Shown one piece after another: positions 24,904 through 33,244 of a stretch of 64,000 nt of DNA; the first letter of the stretch is position 1; each line of letters begins with the position of its first letter. Origin of the DNA: Aggregicoccus sp. 17bor-14 (GTDB taxonomy: Bacteria; Myxococcota; Myxococcia; Myxococcales; Myxococcaceae); contig NZ_VJZZ01000023.1 of assembly GCF_009659535.1 (NCBI RefSeq), positions 27,908-91,907 on the forward strand, given 5' to 3'. A model generated the notes under the pieces. The model ran no database searches. It was not told where the DNA came from and saw only the letters and a program-made list of their open reading frames with translations. The position numbers and the translations under genes are program-made.

Positions 24904-26085
24904 TCAGCGCTGCGGCGCGGATGCGACGAGCGCGGCCTGCGCGGCGGCCACGCCCGCGCCGGGCGCTGCGCCCTTGTAGCCCACGCGCGCGAGCGCCCGC
25001 TCCACCGCGCCCACCGTGGCGAGCACGTCCGAGGCGTTCACCGCGTTCATGTGGCCCACGCGGAAGTAGCGCGTCTTGAGCTCCGGGTGCAGGCCGCCCG
25101 CGAGCACCACGCCCTCGGCGCGCGCCGCGGCCACCAGGCCCGCGTCCACCCCTTCCGGGTAGTAGAGCGCGCTGAGCGTGTTCGCCTGCAGCGGCTCGCG
25201 CGCGGGCAGGGCTTTCAACCCCAGCGCGCTCCAGCCGGCGCGGAAGGCGCGCGCCATGCGCACGTGACGCGCGAAGCGGGCCTCCATCCCCTCGGCGAGC
25301 AGCTGCCCGAGGCTCACGTCCAGCGCGCAGACGAGGTTCACCGCGGGGGTGGCGAAGTACGAGGCCTTGTTGCCCTCGTAGGCCTCCATGATGGGCAGCC
25401 ACTCGGCCCAGTCCGCGTACACTGAGGCCACTGGCCGGCGCCGCGCACGCCACGCCGCCAGCGCGCGCGGGGACGCGGTGAGCAGCGCGAGCCCGGGCGG
25501 CACGCCCACCGCCTTCTGGCTCGCGGTGAAGTACACGTCCGCGCCCCACGCGTCCTGGTGGAAGGTCTCGCCCGCGGTGGCGCACACCCCGTCCACCACG
25601 CTCAGCACTCCGTGCGCGTGCGCGAGCCGCACCAGCGGCTCCACCGGCGCGAGCACGCCCGTGGAGGTGTCCACGTGCGTCACCGTCAGCACCTTGAAGC
25701 GGCCCGAGGCGAGCGCGCGCTCCACCTCGGACACGTCGGGCGCGTCGCCGGGCGCCGCGCGCACCTGCACCACCTCTGCGCCGTGGCGCTCGAGGATGCG
25801 CGCGAGCCGGTCGCTGAAGTAGCCCGTGTTCACCACCAGCGCGCGCTCGCCGGGCTCCACCAGGTTCGCCGCCGCCATCTCCATGGCCAGCGTGCCGCTG
25901 CCGGCCACCACGAAGGGCTGCGCGCTCGGGGCGAGGCAGACCTCGCGCAGCCGCGCGAGCGCCCGGCCGAAGATCTGGATGAACTCGGGCGCCACGTGGC
26001 TCAGCGTGCGCCGCGCGAGCGCGCGCATCACCTCCGGGTCGAACTCCACCGGACCGGGGATCATCAGCAGCTCTCGTTCCGACAC
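24904..26085 (-). CDS. Class V aminotransferase (alanine-glyoxylate / serine-pyruvate type)
   Basis: 393 residues. PLP-dependent fold type I enzyme of the AGXT/purine-catabolism aminotransferase group: the N-terminal MIPGPVEFDPEVM, the PLP loop VVAGSGTLAMEM, SVVDGVCATAGE, the Schiff-base lysine K191 in TASQKAVGVPPGLAL, and the C-terminal RVGHMNAVNASDVL. It would transfer an amino group between small amino acids and glyoxylate or pyruvate; the exact donor is not readable. Start is GTG at 26085 with AGGAGG about 8 nt upstream. Upstream of oligoribonuclease in the same direction, gap 36 nt. A 248-bp gap to the divergent MBL gene holds the likely promoter. Confidence 0.92.
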   Translation of the reverse strand: MSERELLMIPGPVEFDPEVMRALARRTLSHVAPEFIQIFGRALARLREVCLAPSAQPFVVAGSGTLAMEMAAANLVEPGERALVVNTGYFSDRLARILERHGAEVVQVRAAPGDAPDVSEVERALASGRFKVLTVTHVDTSTGVLAPVEPLVRLAHAHGVLSVVDGVCATAGETFHQDAWGADVYFTASQKAVGVPPGLALLTASPRALAAWRARRRPVASVYADWAEWLPIMEAYEGNKASYFATPAVNLVCALDVSLGQLLAEGMEARFARHVRMARAFRAGWSALGLKALPAREPLQANTLSALYYPEGVDAGLVAAARAEGVVLAGGLHPELKTRYFRVGHMNAVNASDVLATVGAVERALARVGYKGAAPGAGVAAAQAALVASAPQR

Positions 26086-26333
26086 GGGCAGGCCTCCTGG
26101 GCAGACGCAGGGATGGAGGAGGGCAATCTATGCCCTCGCCCCCCGGGGTCCACTGAAGTCCACGCCTGGGTGACGCGCAGCGTTGCTGGGCGGCACCGGG
26201 CGCACCGCCCTCCAGGCGCCCTCCCGGCTGCTCCCCCGGCGCGGGAGGGAGCTCGGGAGGCGGTCCGGGTTGGCCCGCTGTCCGCGAGTGCACACGTCAG
26301 GAGTCCACCCCGCTTCGTGAGCCTGGAGGCCCC

Positions 26334-27296
26334 ATGCGCGTGCACCACCTCAACTGCATCTCGGAGTGCCCGCTCGGCGGCGCGCTGATGGACGGCCACA
26401 GCCACGGCCTGCGCGCGCGGCTCTCGGTGCACTGCCTTGCCCTGGAGACGCGCGAGGGCCTCGTGCTGGTGGACACGGGCTTCGGGCTGGGGGACGTGTA
26501 CCACCCGAAGAAGCGCCTGAGCCGCGTGTTCCTCGCGATCAACGCGCCCGAGTTCCGCGAGGAGATGACGGCGCTGCGGCAGCTGGAGCGGCTCGGCTTT
26601 CGCGCGAGCGACGTGCGCCACATCGTGATGACGCACATGGACTTCGACCACGCGGGCGGTATCGAGGACTTCCCCTACGCCCGGGTGCACCTGCTCGAGC
26701 GTGAGCGCGCGGAGGCGCTGCGCCGCCGCACGCTGCTGGACCGCATGCGCTACCGCCCGCAGCAGTGGGCGCACACCCAGCGGCGCTGGACGACGTACAG
26801 CGCGGGCGAGGGGGACACCTGGTTCGGCTTCGACGCGGTGCGCGCGCTGGAGGGCGTGTCGCCGGACGTGGCGGACGAGCTCCTGATGGTGCCGCTCGTC
26901 GGCCACACGCTGGGCCACACGGGCGTCGCCGTGCGCAGCAGCGAGCGCGGCTGGCTGCTGCTCACCGGAGACGCCTACTTCTGGCACGACGAGCAGGACC
27001 CGCGGCGCCCGCGCTGCACGCCGGGGCTCGCCGCCTACCAGTGGGTGATGGACAAGGACCACCGCGCGCGGCGCTGGAACCAGCGGCGGCTGCGCGAGCT
27101 CACCGCGCGCCACGGCCACGAGGTGCGCGTGTTCTGCTCGCACGACCCCTACGAGTTCGAGGCCCTCTCGGGCCGGCCGCTCGGCACGCCGCTGGGCGCA
27201 GGGCCCCGGCGCGGCGCGCTGCCGCCGCGCGCGCCCGCCCCCGTGCGCATCCCGTACGTCCCGCGCGCGCCCGCCCCCGACGCACCGCACGCCTGA
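26334..27296 (+). CDS. MBL-fold metallo-hydrolase (lactonase-like)
   Basis: 320 residues, cytoplasmic. Metallo-beta-lactamase fold: LVLVDTGF, the metal motif THMDFDHAGG (H101, D103, D105, H106), VGHTLGHTG (H191 or H195), TGDAYF (D213) and CSHDPYEF. The usual HxHxDH is HxDxDH here, a known variant of the fold. Overall order resembles N-acyl-homoserine lactonases and related lactone hydrolases, but the substrate cannot be inferred. A Pro/Arg-rich tail of about 35 residues follows the domain. Good ribosome site GGAGG before the ATG. Ends 9 nt from the convergent PIN gene. Confidence 0.88.
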   Translation: MRVHHLNCISECPLGGALMDGHSHGLRARLSVHCLALETREGLVLVDTGFGLGDVYHPKKRLSRVFLAINAPEFREEMTALRQLERLGFRASDVRHIVMTHMDFDHAGGIEDFPYARVHLLERERAEALRRRTLLDRMRYRPQQWAHTQRRWTTYSAGEGDTWFGFDAVRALEGVSPDVADELLMVPLVGHTLGHTGVAVRSSERGWLLLTGDAYFWHDEQDPRRPRCTPGLAAYQWVMDKDHRARRWNQRRLRELTARHGHEVRVFCSHDPYEFEALSGRPLGTPLGAGPRRGALPPRAPAPVRIPYVPRAPAPDAPHA

Positions 27297-27305
27297 GCGC
27301 GGCGC

Positions 27306-27749
27306 TCAGGGCCCGAGGCGCGCTGCCGCCTCGGGCGGGCGCAGGATGAGGAAGGGCAGGCTCTTCCAACCGCGCAGCTGCAGCAGCTGCTTGTCCTTGC
27401 TCACCAGCCACCGGGCGCCCGCGCGCGCCGCGAGCTCGAGGAACTTCTGGTCGTCGCGGTCCGCGCAGCGCGGCAGCTCCCCACGTGCACCCTGCTCGGG
27501 GCCCATCGGCGGCGCCACGCGCACCAGCGCCCCGTAGCGCGCGAGGAGGGCCGCCTGGGCGGCGGCGTCCAATCCGAAGGAGGCGTAGCCCAGCACCTGG
27601 CGCAGCTCCTCGAGCGTGCGTGCGTCCGCCCACGCCTCGAGCGCTCCCTCCTGCAGGGCCGTGAGGAGCGGCCGGGCCTGCGCGTCGTCGAAGACGAGCA
27701 GGTCCAGCACGACGTTGGTGTCCAGCACCACGGCGAGCCGCTCGGGCAT
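27306..27749 (-). CDS. PIN-domain protein (putative toxin COG1569/TIGR00305 type)
   Basis: 147 residues. PIN-fold nuclease with the expected acidic residues: D10 in VVLDTNVVLDLL, E47/E48 in RTLEELRQVL, D99/D100 in ADRDDQKFLELA, and D119 in LVSKDKQLL. TIGR00305-type PIN proteins are predicted toxins that cleave RNA, though many are not proven. It starts 13 nt after the stop of the upstream gene in the same direction, so they form a two-gene operon; the upstream product is larger than a typical VapB antitoxin. C-terminal residues after 130 are a short Pro/Ala tail. Active-site completeness suggests an active nuclease. Confidence 0.85.
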   Translation of the reverse strand: MPERLAVVLDTNVVLDLLVFDDAQARPLLTALQEGALEAWADARTLEELRQVLGYASFGLDAAAQAALLARYGALVRVAPPMGPEQGARGELPRCADRDDQKFLELAARAGARWLVSKDKQLLQLRGWKSLPFLILRPPEAAARLGP

Positions 27750-27762
27750 TGCGCGCGCGGGC

Positions 27763-28182
27763 CTACCAGCGGCGGTACGGCGGGGCGACCGGCTCGGGAG
27801 GGGCCGGCACGGGCTCCATCATGCCCAGCGCGAGCAGCCGCTCCACCGCGGCCTTCACCTCCTTCGCCGTGGTGCCGCAGCCCTCGAGGCTGCGGGCAGC
27901 CTCGGCGAGCGTGCGCTCTCCGTCGGCGAAGTCGGCGAGGAAGAGTCCGTCCTCGGCCTGCAGCCCCAGCGCGGCGCCCCAGCCGCTGCGGGCCGCGTCG
28001 AACTGGGCACGCCCGCTGCCCGAGCGCGCCTGCTGGATCATCTCTGCGTACGCGGCCGCGGCCTCGGCGCCGCGAGCGGAGAGGCGGAACTTCTGGGCCC
28101 TGCCGAAGCGCACGCGCTCCGGCTTGTCGTCGTCCTGCACACCACACCTCCCGCACGCCGTCGAAGCGTCCACCTGTGTCAT
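27763..28182 (-). CDS. Hypothetical protein with C-terminal winged-helix-like segment, operon partner of the PIN protein
   Basis: 139 residues from ATG 28182. N-terminal CGRCG motif, then FRLSARGAEAAAAYAEM, and a C-terminal part (FLADFADGERTLAEAAR, then EVKAAVERLLALGMMEPV) that has the spacing of a winged helix/PqqD-like fold: helix, helix, then a longer helix ending in a hydrophobic turn. It could bind DNA or a partner. It is the first gene of a two-gene operon with the PIN gene 13 nt downstream, the usual antitoxin position. I do not recognise the family, and antitoxin function is only a hypothesis. Confidence 0.6.
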   Translation of the reverse strand: MTQVDASTACGRCGVQDDDKPERVRFGRAQKFRLSARGAEAAAAYAEMIQQARSGSGRAQFDAARSGWGAALGLQAEDGLFLADFADGERTLAEAARSLEGCGTTAKEVKAAVERLLALGMMEPVPAPPEPVAPPYRRW

Positions 28183-28283
28183 GCGCAGAGGGCGCGAGCA
28201 AGGGGGGCCGCGCCGTGCGCCTTGTGCGCCTGCCCTGCGCGCTGCTCTAGTCGAGCGCCTCCCCACACCCCGGATGCCTGCGA

Positions 28284-29975
28284 ATGAAGAAGCCGACCTC
28301 TCCCGGTGACGCCTCGCTCCCCTCGCTCAGCCGCCGCACGCTGCTGGGCGCCACCGCCGCTGCCGGCGCGCTCGCCGCGCTGGACGTGCGGGCCCAGACG
28401 CCGGCGCCGCAGCCTGCGGCTCCCGCAGCTCCGGCACCTGCGGCCGCCGCCGCGCGCTTCGAGCTCGAGGAGGTGACGGTCGCCGAGCTGCAGGCGCGCA
28501 TGCAGGCGGGGCGCGAGAGCGCGCGCTCGCTCACCGAGAAGTACCTCGCGCGCATCCGGGCGCTGGACCGCACCGGCCCGCAGCCCCTGTGCTCGGTCAT
28601 CGAGCTCAACCCGGACGCGCTCGCGCTCGCCGAGCAGCTGGACGCGGAGCGCAAGGCGGGCAAGGTGCGCGGGCCGCTGCACGGCATCCCCGTGCTCATC
28701 AAGGACAACATCGCCACGCTGGACAAGATGCAGACCACCGCGGGCTCGCTCGCGCTGGTGGACGCGAAGCCGCTGCGCGATGCGCACGTGGCCGAGCGCC
28801 TGCGCGCCGCCGGCGCCGTGCTGCTGGGCAAGACGAACCTGAGCGAGTGGGCGAACTTCCGCTCCACGCACTCCTCCAGCGGCTGGAGCGGACGCGGCGG
28901 GCAGTGCCGCAACCCGTATGCGCTGGACCGCACCCCGTCCGGCTCCAGCTCCGGCTCGGGCGCGGCCGCCGCCGCGAACTTCTGCGCCGTCGCCGTGGGC
29001 ACCGAGACGGACGGCTCCATCGTCTCGCCCTCCGCCGCCAACTCGCTGGTGGGGCTCAAGCCCACCGTGGGCCTGGTGAGCCGCGCGGGCATCATCCCCA
29101 TCTCGCACACGCAGGACACCGCGGGGCCCATGGCGCGCTGCGTGGCGGACGCCGCGGCGCTGCTCTCGGTGCTCGCGGGCGTGGACCCGCGCGACAAGGC
29201 CACCGCCGCGAGCGCGGGCAAGGCGCACCCGGACTACACGAAGTTCCTCGACCCCAAGGGGCTCGAGGGCGCGCGCATCGGCGTGCCGCGCGAGCGCTTC
29301 TTCGGCTACCACCCGGACACCGATGCGCGGGCGAACGAGGCGCTCGCGGTGATGAAGGCTCACGGGGCGGTCATCGTGGAGCTCAAAGAGCTGCCCAACG
29401 CCGCGAAGCTCGACGACGCCGAGTTCGAGGTGCTGCTCTTCGAGTTCAAGGCGGACCTCGAGGCCTACCTCGCCGAGCTGGGCCCGCAGTCGCCCGTGCG
29501 CACGCTCGCGGACCTCATCACCTTCAACGACAAGAACCGCGCGAAGGAGATGCCCTTCTTCGGGCAGGAGCTGTTCGAGCAGGCGCAGAAGAAGGGCCCG
29601 CTCAGCGACCCCAGGTACAAGAAGGCGCTCGAGACCTGCCGCCGCAACGCGCGCATGCTGGGCCTGGACGCGGTGCTGAAGAAGCACCGGCTGGATGCGC
29701 TCGTCACGCCCACCCAGGCGCCTCCGGGCCCCATCGACCTGGTGCTCGGCGACCACTGGCTGGGCAGCAGCTCCACGCCGGCCGCCGTCGCGGGCTACCC
29801 GAGCATCACCGTGCCTGCGGGCTACGTGCACGGGCTGCCGGTGGGTGTGTCCTTCTTCGGCGCCGCCTGGAGCGAGCCCACGCTGCTCAAGCTCGCCTAT
29901 GCGTACGAGCAGGCCTCGCGTCTTCGCCGCGCGCCCACCTTCGCCGCGAGCGCGCAGCTGCAGCCGGGCGCGTAG
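28284..29975 (+). CDS. Tat-exported amidase signature-family hydrolase
   Basis: 563 residues. A twin-arginine signal (SRRTLLGATAAAGALAAL) and a Pro/Ala linker precede an amidase-signature domain. Catalytic triad: K140 in PVLIKDN, the cis-serine in TPSGSSSGSGAAAA and the nucleophile S245 in GTETDGSIVSPS, each at the expected spacing. Family members hydrolyse amides of many kinds (peptide amides, indole acetamide, aryl amides); GatA is excluded because this protein is exported and stands alone. It would act in the periplasm after folding in the cytoplasm. Followed by an inverted repeat (29998-30025) that may end its transcript. Confidence 0.93.
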   Translation: MKKPTSPGDASLPSLSRRTLLGATAAAGALAALDVRAQTPAPQPAAPAAPAPAAAAARFELEEVTVAELQARMQAGRESARSLTEKYLARIRALDRTGPQPLCSVIELNPDALALAEQLDAERKAGKVRGPLHGIPVLIKDNIATLDKMQTTAGSLALVDAKPLRDAHVAERLRAAGAVLLGKTNLSEWANFRSTHSSSGWSGRGGQCRNPYALDRTPSGSSSGSGAAAAANFCAVAVGTETDGSIVSPSAANSLVGLKPTVGLVSRAGIIPISHTQDTAGPMARCVADAAALLSVLAGVDPRDKATAASAGKAHPDYTKFLDPKGLEGARIGVPRERFFGYHPDTDARANEALAVMKAHGAVIVELKELPNAAKLDDAEFEVLLFEFKADLEAYLAELGPQSPVRTLADLITFNDKNRAKEMPFFGQELFEQAQKKGPLSDPRYKKALETCRRNARMLGLDAVLKKHRLDALVTPTQAPPGPIDLVLGDHWLGSSSTPAAVAGYPSITVPAGYVHGLPVGVSFFGAAWSEPTLLKLAYAYEQASRLRRAPTFAASAQLQPGA

Positions 29976-29997
29976 CGGGCGCCCCGCGTGTCGTCGC

Positions 29998-30025
29998 GCC
30001 GACAGGTGCCCGGTTCACTGTCGGC
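29998..30025 (+). terminator. Hairpin after the amidase gene
   Basis: Perfect 8-bp inverted repeat GCCGACAG / CTGTCGGC with a 12-nt loop, starting 22 nt after the amidase stop. No U-tract follows, so it may be a Rho-assisted or weak terminator. Confidence 0.4.
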
Positions 30026-30168
30026 TGCGCAGCGCGCGCGCCGTCCCCCACCCGACATCCCGCCCATCCTTCGGGCGGCCCGTGAATCGCCCGCACGAGC
30101 CTGCGTCGGGGCGAGTGCACACATGCCCTGGTCAGGGCCGGCGGGGCGTCTAGGGGAAGGGGATCGGC

Positions 30169-31350
30169 ATGCGGATCGGAATCGCTGGGATGCTGGGGCT
30201 GCTCGCGCTGGGCAGCGGCTGCGCCTCCACGAAGGTGCTGCAGCGCGACGGATGCTGGGTGCGCGAGACGAAGCGCTTTCCCGGACAGCTGAAGGAGGAG
30301 GTGGGCCCCTGCGCCCGCCCCGCGCCCACCTGGAGCGAGGACCGGCTCACCCGGCTCGTGCAGGAGTGCGTGGCGCAGGACGACTACCGCTGGCAGTCGC
30401 GCGCGCTCGCCGCGTGGGGCCGCGGAGAGCCCGCGCCCGAGCGCGCCTCGGACAAGGAGGTGCTCGAGGCCTGCATGACCCAGGCGACGCTCGCGCTCAA
30501 CGCCGAGAAGGACGCCGTGGCGCAGAAGCTCGCCGAGGCCCAGTCGCAGCTGTCCACGGTCTCGCAGCAGCGCGACGCGCTGCAGGCGCGGCTCGAGAGC
30601 GAGCACCAGACGGCCGAGGCCCGGCGCGAGCAGGAGCGCGTGGCCGCCGAGGCGCGGCTCGAGCAGGAGCGGCAGGCGGCCGAGGCGCGGCTGGAGAAGG
30701 AGCGCCAGGCGCAGGTCGCGCAGCTGGTGCAGGAACGCGAGTACCTGCGCGCGAGCGCCGACAAGGACCGCGAGGGCTCGGAGAAGGAGCGTGAGGCGCT
30801 GCGCGCGAGCGCCGAGCGCGACCGCGCCCAGCTGCTCGAGAACGGCAAGCTGCTCGCCACGCAGTTGGGCGAGAACGGCAAGGAGATGGCCAAGGCGCTC
30901 GGCGAGTCCGCGAAGCGCCCCGGCCCCACTGCCACCGCCACGGCGACCGCCACGAGCACCGGCACGGGCCGCTCGCTGACGGACAGCAACCTGCGCGGCA
31001 GCCTCAAGGGAGACCTGAAGTCCCCCGCGAGCACTGCGCCCTCGGGCCACACCGACGTGGTGCCCGTCTACCCGCCGGTGATGTACGCGCCTCCGGCGGG
31101 CGCGGCGCCCGTCGCTGCCGCTTCGCCCAAGGTGAAGCGCACCACCGTGGCAGCGGCAGCGCCCGCCTGCACGCCTCCGGCCGCGAAGCTCAAGGGCGCG
31201 CTCGCCGAGGCCTCCGGCAAGGGAGGCTCCGGCTCCGGCGAGTGCGCGCCCGAGCCGGTGAAGGCCGCGGCGCCGGCGGACCTGTCCACGCTCGTCACGC
31301 CGACCGCAGCGCCGGCGCCGGACGCGTCCACTCCGACGCCCGCTCCGTGA
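30169..31350 (+). CDS. Coiled-coil lipoprotein
   Basis: 393 residues. Lipoprotein signal with lipobox GSGC; the mature protein starts CASTKVLQRDG. After a globular-looking N-terminal part (residues 20-105, two Cys) comes a long coiled coil (about 110-235) made of repeated EARLEQERQAAEARLEKE-type heptads. The C-terminal 150 residues are disordered, with a TATATATATSTGTG run and a PPVMYAPPAGAAP segment. Good ribosome site (GGAAGGGGA). Probably a periplasm-spanning or peptidoglycan-linked structural lipoprotein; no enzymatic motif seen. The next gene converges from 627 bp away. Confidence 0.75.
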   Translation: MRIGIAGMLGLLALGSGCASTKVLQRDGCWVRETKRFPGQLKEEVGPCARPAPTWSEDRLTRLVQECVAQDDYRWQSRALAAWGRGEPAPERASDKEVLEACMTQATLALNAEKDAVAQKLAEAQSQLSTVSQQRDALQARLESEHQTAEARREQERVAAEARLEQERQAAEARLEKERQAQVAQLVQEREYLRASADKDREGSEKEREALRASAERDRAQLLENGKLLATQLGENGKEMAKALGESAKRPGPTATATATATSTGTGRSLTDSNLRGSLKGDLKSPASTAPSGHTDVVPVYPPVMYAPPAGAAPVAAASPKVKRTTVAAAAPACTPPAAKLKGALAEASGKGGSGSGECAPEPVKAAAPADLSTLVTPTAAPAPDASTPTPAP

Positions 31351-31526
31351 CGCATCGCGGGGCTCGCGCTGCCGGTAGCGAGCGCGGGCCCGCTGCGGCC
31401 TGAGGGGGCGTCAAGACGGGAAGGGTGGCGGAGCGCTGAGGCCGCTCGCGGAGGGGCGTCGCCGGCTCCGCGGCGCTCAGGGGTGACACGCGGGTGTCCA
31501 CGCCCTCGCGCCGTCCTGCTCACGCC

Positions 31527-31599
31527 TGGAATGAAGCTGCCTTCCACGTCCGCCCCGCGCCGCTCGGGCCTTCGCGTGGAGTGAAAGCTCTGCTCCACG
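31527..31599 (+). repeat. Two related hairpin elements
   Basis: TGGAATGAAGCTGCCTTCCACG-like (31527-31548) and TGGAGTGAAAGCTCTGCTCCACG-like (31577-31599) share the layout TGGA(A/G)TGAA..GCT..(T/C)TCCACG. In each, the first and last bases pair (TGGAA/TTCCA; TGGAG/CTCCA), and the second stem extends outward with CTTCG / CGAAG. The stem bases differ while pairing is kept, which suggests a conserved structure rather than simple sequence duplication. Confidence 0.5.
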
Positions 31600-31672
31600 C
31601 ACGAAGCGCTCGCCCGCCGAGCCTCGCTTCACTCTGCGTGCGTGCCCCCTCGGGAGCCGAAGGCTGCGCGGC

Positions 31673-31705
31673 GCAAAAACGTAAAATAGGATTTTACGTT
31701 TTTGC
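31673..31705. promoter_or_regulatory. 15+15 bp perfect A+T-rich palindrome
   Basis: Arms 31673-31687 (GCAAAAACGTAAAAT) and 31691-31705 (its exact reverse complement) with a 3-nt centre AGG. The 33-bp element is about 30% G+C in DNA that is otherwise about 75%. It sits between convergent genes, far from both start codons. Possible roles are a dimeric-protein binding site, a recombination or segregation site, or an unusual terminator; the sequence alone does not decide. Confidence 0.6.
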
Positions 31706-31977
31706 ATCGCGCGCCCGTCCGCGCCCGGGAGGGGCGTCTCCTTTCGGGACGGGAGTCCACGCGTCGTGGACGGCTTCACCCACCCGGAGAAGCCCCGTCC
31801 CCTCCCGGCCTCTCCTGCTCGAGGCCGTGCCCCTCGCGCCACTCTCTCGCACCCGTTCGGCGGCGACATCCCGAAGCTTGCGGATGCGCACGAGGACTGC
31901 CGCGCCGTTGCGAGGACACGCGGCAATCGACAGCGGCATTGCAGCAGTCCGAGCGCGAGGCCTGTGCGTCGCGCGAC

Positions 31978-33144
31978 TCAGCGCGCCGCGCTCTCCACGT
32001 ACTCGCCGCTGTCCACCGCGGTGAGCACGGGGGGAGCGGCGACGGCGCCCTGCACGCGGCGCACGTCGCCGAAGCGCGCGGGCAGGCCCTCCACGGCCTC
32101 GCTGCCGAAGCTCGCCGCGGGGCCATCGCGCAGCTCGTAGTGCACGTGGGGGATGTACGCATCGCCGCTCATCCCCACGCGGCCCACGGGCTGCCCCGCC
32201 TTCACGCGCTCGCCCACCTTCACGCGCACGCTGCCCTGCTGCAGGTGCGCGAGCAGGCTGAACTCGCCGTGCCCGTGGTCGATGACCACCACGTTGCCCG
32301 CGTTGTCCCAGGGGTGCGCCTTGAGCTGCTCGAGGTCCGGGTTGTAGGGCGGCCCGCCCACGCGGTTGTCCGGCCGGTCGCCGGACGCGTACACCACCGT
32401 GCCCGCGCCGGGCGCGTACAGCGGCGCGCCCCAGCCGAGCCAGTCCTCGTTCGCGCGCCCCTCGCCGCGGAAGATGCGCCCGGCCGCGTCCGCCGCGCAC
32501 AGGTCCAGCGCGTAGCGGCCGCTGTTGGTGGTGACGCCGAGCACGCCCAGCACCGGGTGGCCGAGGTCGCGGCGCCGGTGGTGCGCGAGGTAGTCGTGGC
32601 CCGAGTGCACGAACATCCGCCCGCGCAGCGGCAGCTGCAGGCGGGTGGCCTGGGCGAAGAGGCGCGGGTGCACGGTGAGCTCCGCCGTCACCTCGTGCTC
32701 CTCGCCCGCGTCCGCGAGCGTGAAGCGGTAGTGCAGCGCCGAGAGCGCGAGCCGCGGCGGCAGGGTGTGGAAGGGGTTGAAGAGGAAGACGCGGCCCTTC
32801 GCGGGCAGCTCCTTCACCGCAGCCACCGCGAGGCTGGGGCTGAAGCCGTTGGACTCGAGGCGCCGGCTCCAGCGCACGGCGCCCCCGGCGTCCCGCACGT
32901 CCATCTCCACCTTCACCACGTGCAGGGGCACGGGGGCGCGGCCCTGCAGCGCGACGTCGAAGTTGAGGTGCTGCGTGCCGTCCGAGCCCTGCTCCACCCA
33001 GGGCCGCTCGGGCACCGCGGACGCCTGCACCATCCCGGGCGTGAGCGAGACGGCGGCCGGCGTGCTGCCTGCGTCCGGAGCAGGCCCAGCGGACGGTGGA
33101 GCGCTCAGGAGCAGCGCGAGGGCGAGAGCAGCAGGCAGCGGCAT
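31978..33144 (-). CDS. M23-like (LytM domain) secreted protein, incomplete zinc site
   Basis: 388 residues with a Sec signal peptide (MPLPAALALALLLSAPPSAG). Residues about 55-175 are a beta-rich domain of unknown family. Residues about 205-345 form a LytM/M23 peptidase-like fold: NVVVIDHGHGEFSLLAHL (H300), the VKVGERVKAGQPVGRVG turn, and HVHYEL (H333, H335). The first zinc motif, normally HxxxD, is R210-Y-A-L-D214, so one metal ligand is missing. Classical M23 enzymes cut peptidoglycan cross-links; this one may be inactive or regulatory, as with EnvC/NlpD-type proteins. ATG 33144 has GGAG upstream and is preferred to a GTG 12 nt earlier. Downstream of dnaJ on the same strand. Confidence 0.83.
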   Translation of the reverse strand: MPLPAALALALLLSAPPSAGPAPDAGSTPAAVSLTPGMVQASAVPERPWVEQGSDGTQHLNFDVALQGRAPVPLHVVKVEMDVRDAGGAVRWSRRLESNGFSPSLAVAAVKELPAKGRVFLFNPFHTLPPRLALSALHYRFTLADAGEEHEVTAELTVHPRLFAQATRLQLPLRGRMFVHSGHDYLAHHRRRDLGHPVLGVLGVTTNSGRYALDLCAADAAGRIFRGEGRANEDWLGWGAPLYAPGAGTVVYASGDRPDNRVGGPPYNPDLEQLKAHPWDNAGNVVVIDHGHGEFSLLAHLQQGSVRVKVGERVKAGQPVGRVGMSGDAYIPHVHYELRDGPAASFGSEAVEGLPARFGDVRRVQGAVAAPPVLTAVDSGEYVESAAR

Positions 33145-33244
33145 GGCGGGCTCCACGAAAGGGAAGAGGGGACGCGGGCCCTCTCCTGACTGGAGCCGGC
33201 CTGCCGTCCCCTCCCCTACGCGCGCGCCGCGCGGGCCATTGCCG

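Larger units (their letters stand above)
31351..31977. other. 627-bp gene-free region with several hairpins
   Basis: No credible gene on either strand: frames here lack codon structure and start sites. It lies between convergent genes, so it is not a promoter region for either. It contains a pair of similar hairpins (31527-31548 and 31577-31599), an A+T-rich perfect palindrome (31673-31705) and a small hairpin (31755-31771). It could encode a structured RNA or hold a chromosome-maintenance or protein-binding site. Confidence 0.7.

Noticed and set aside
27306..27749. Confirmed VapBC toxin-antitoxin system
   Set aside because: No recognisable antitoxin; kept only as a hypothesis.
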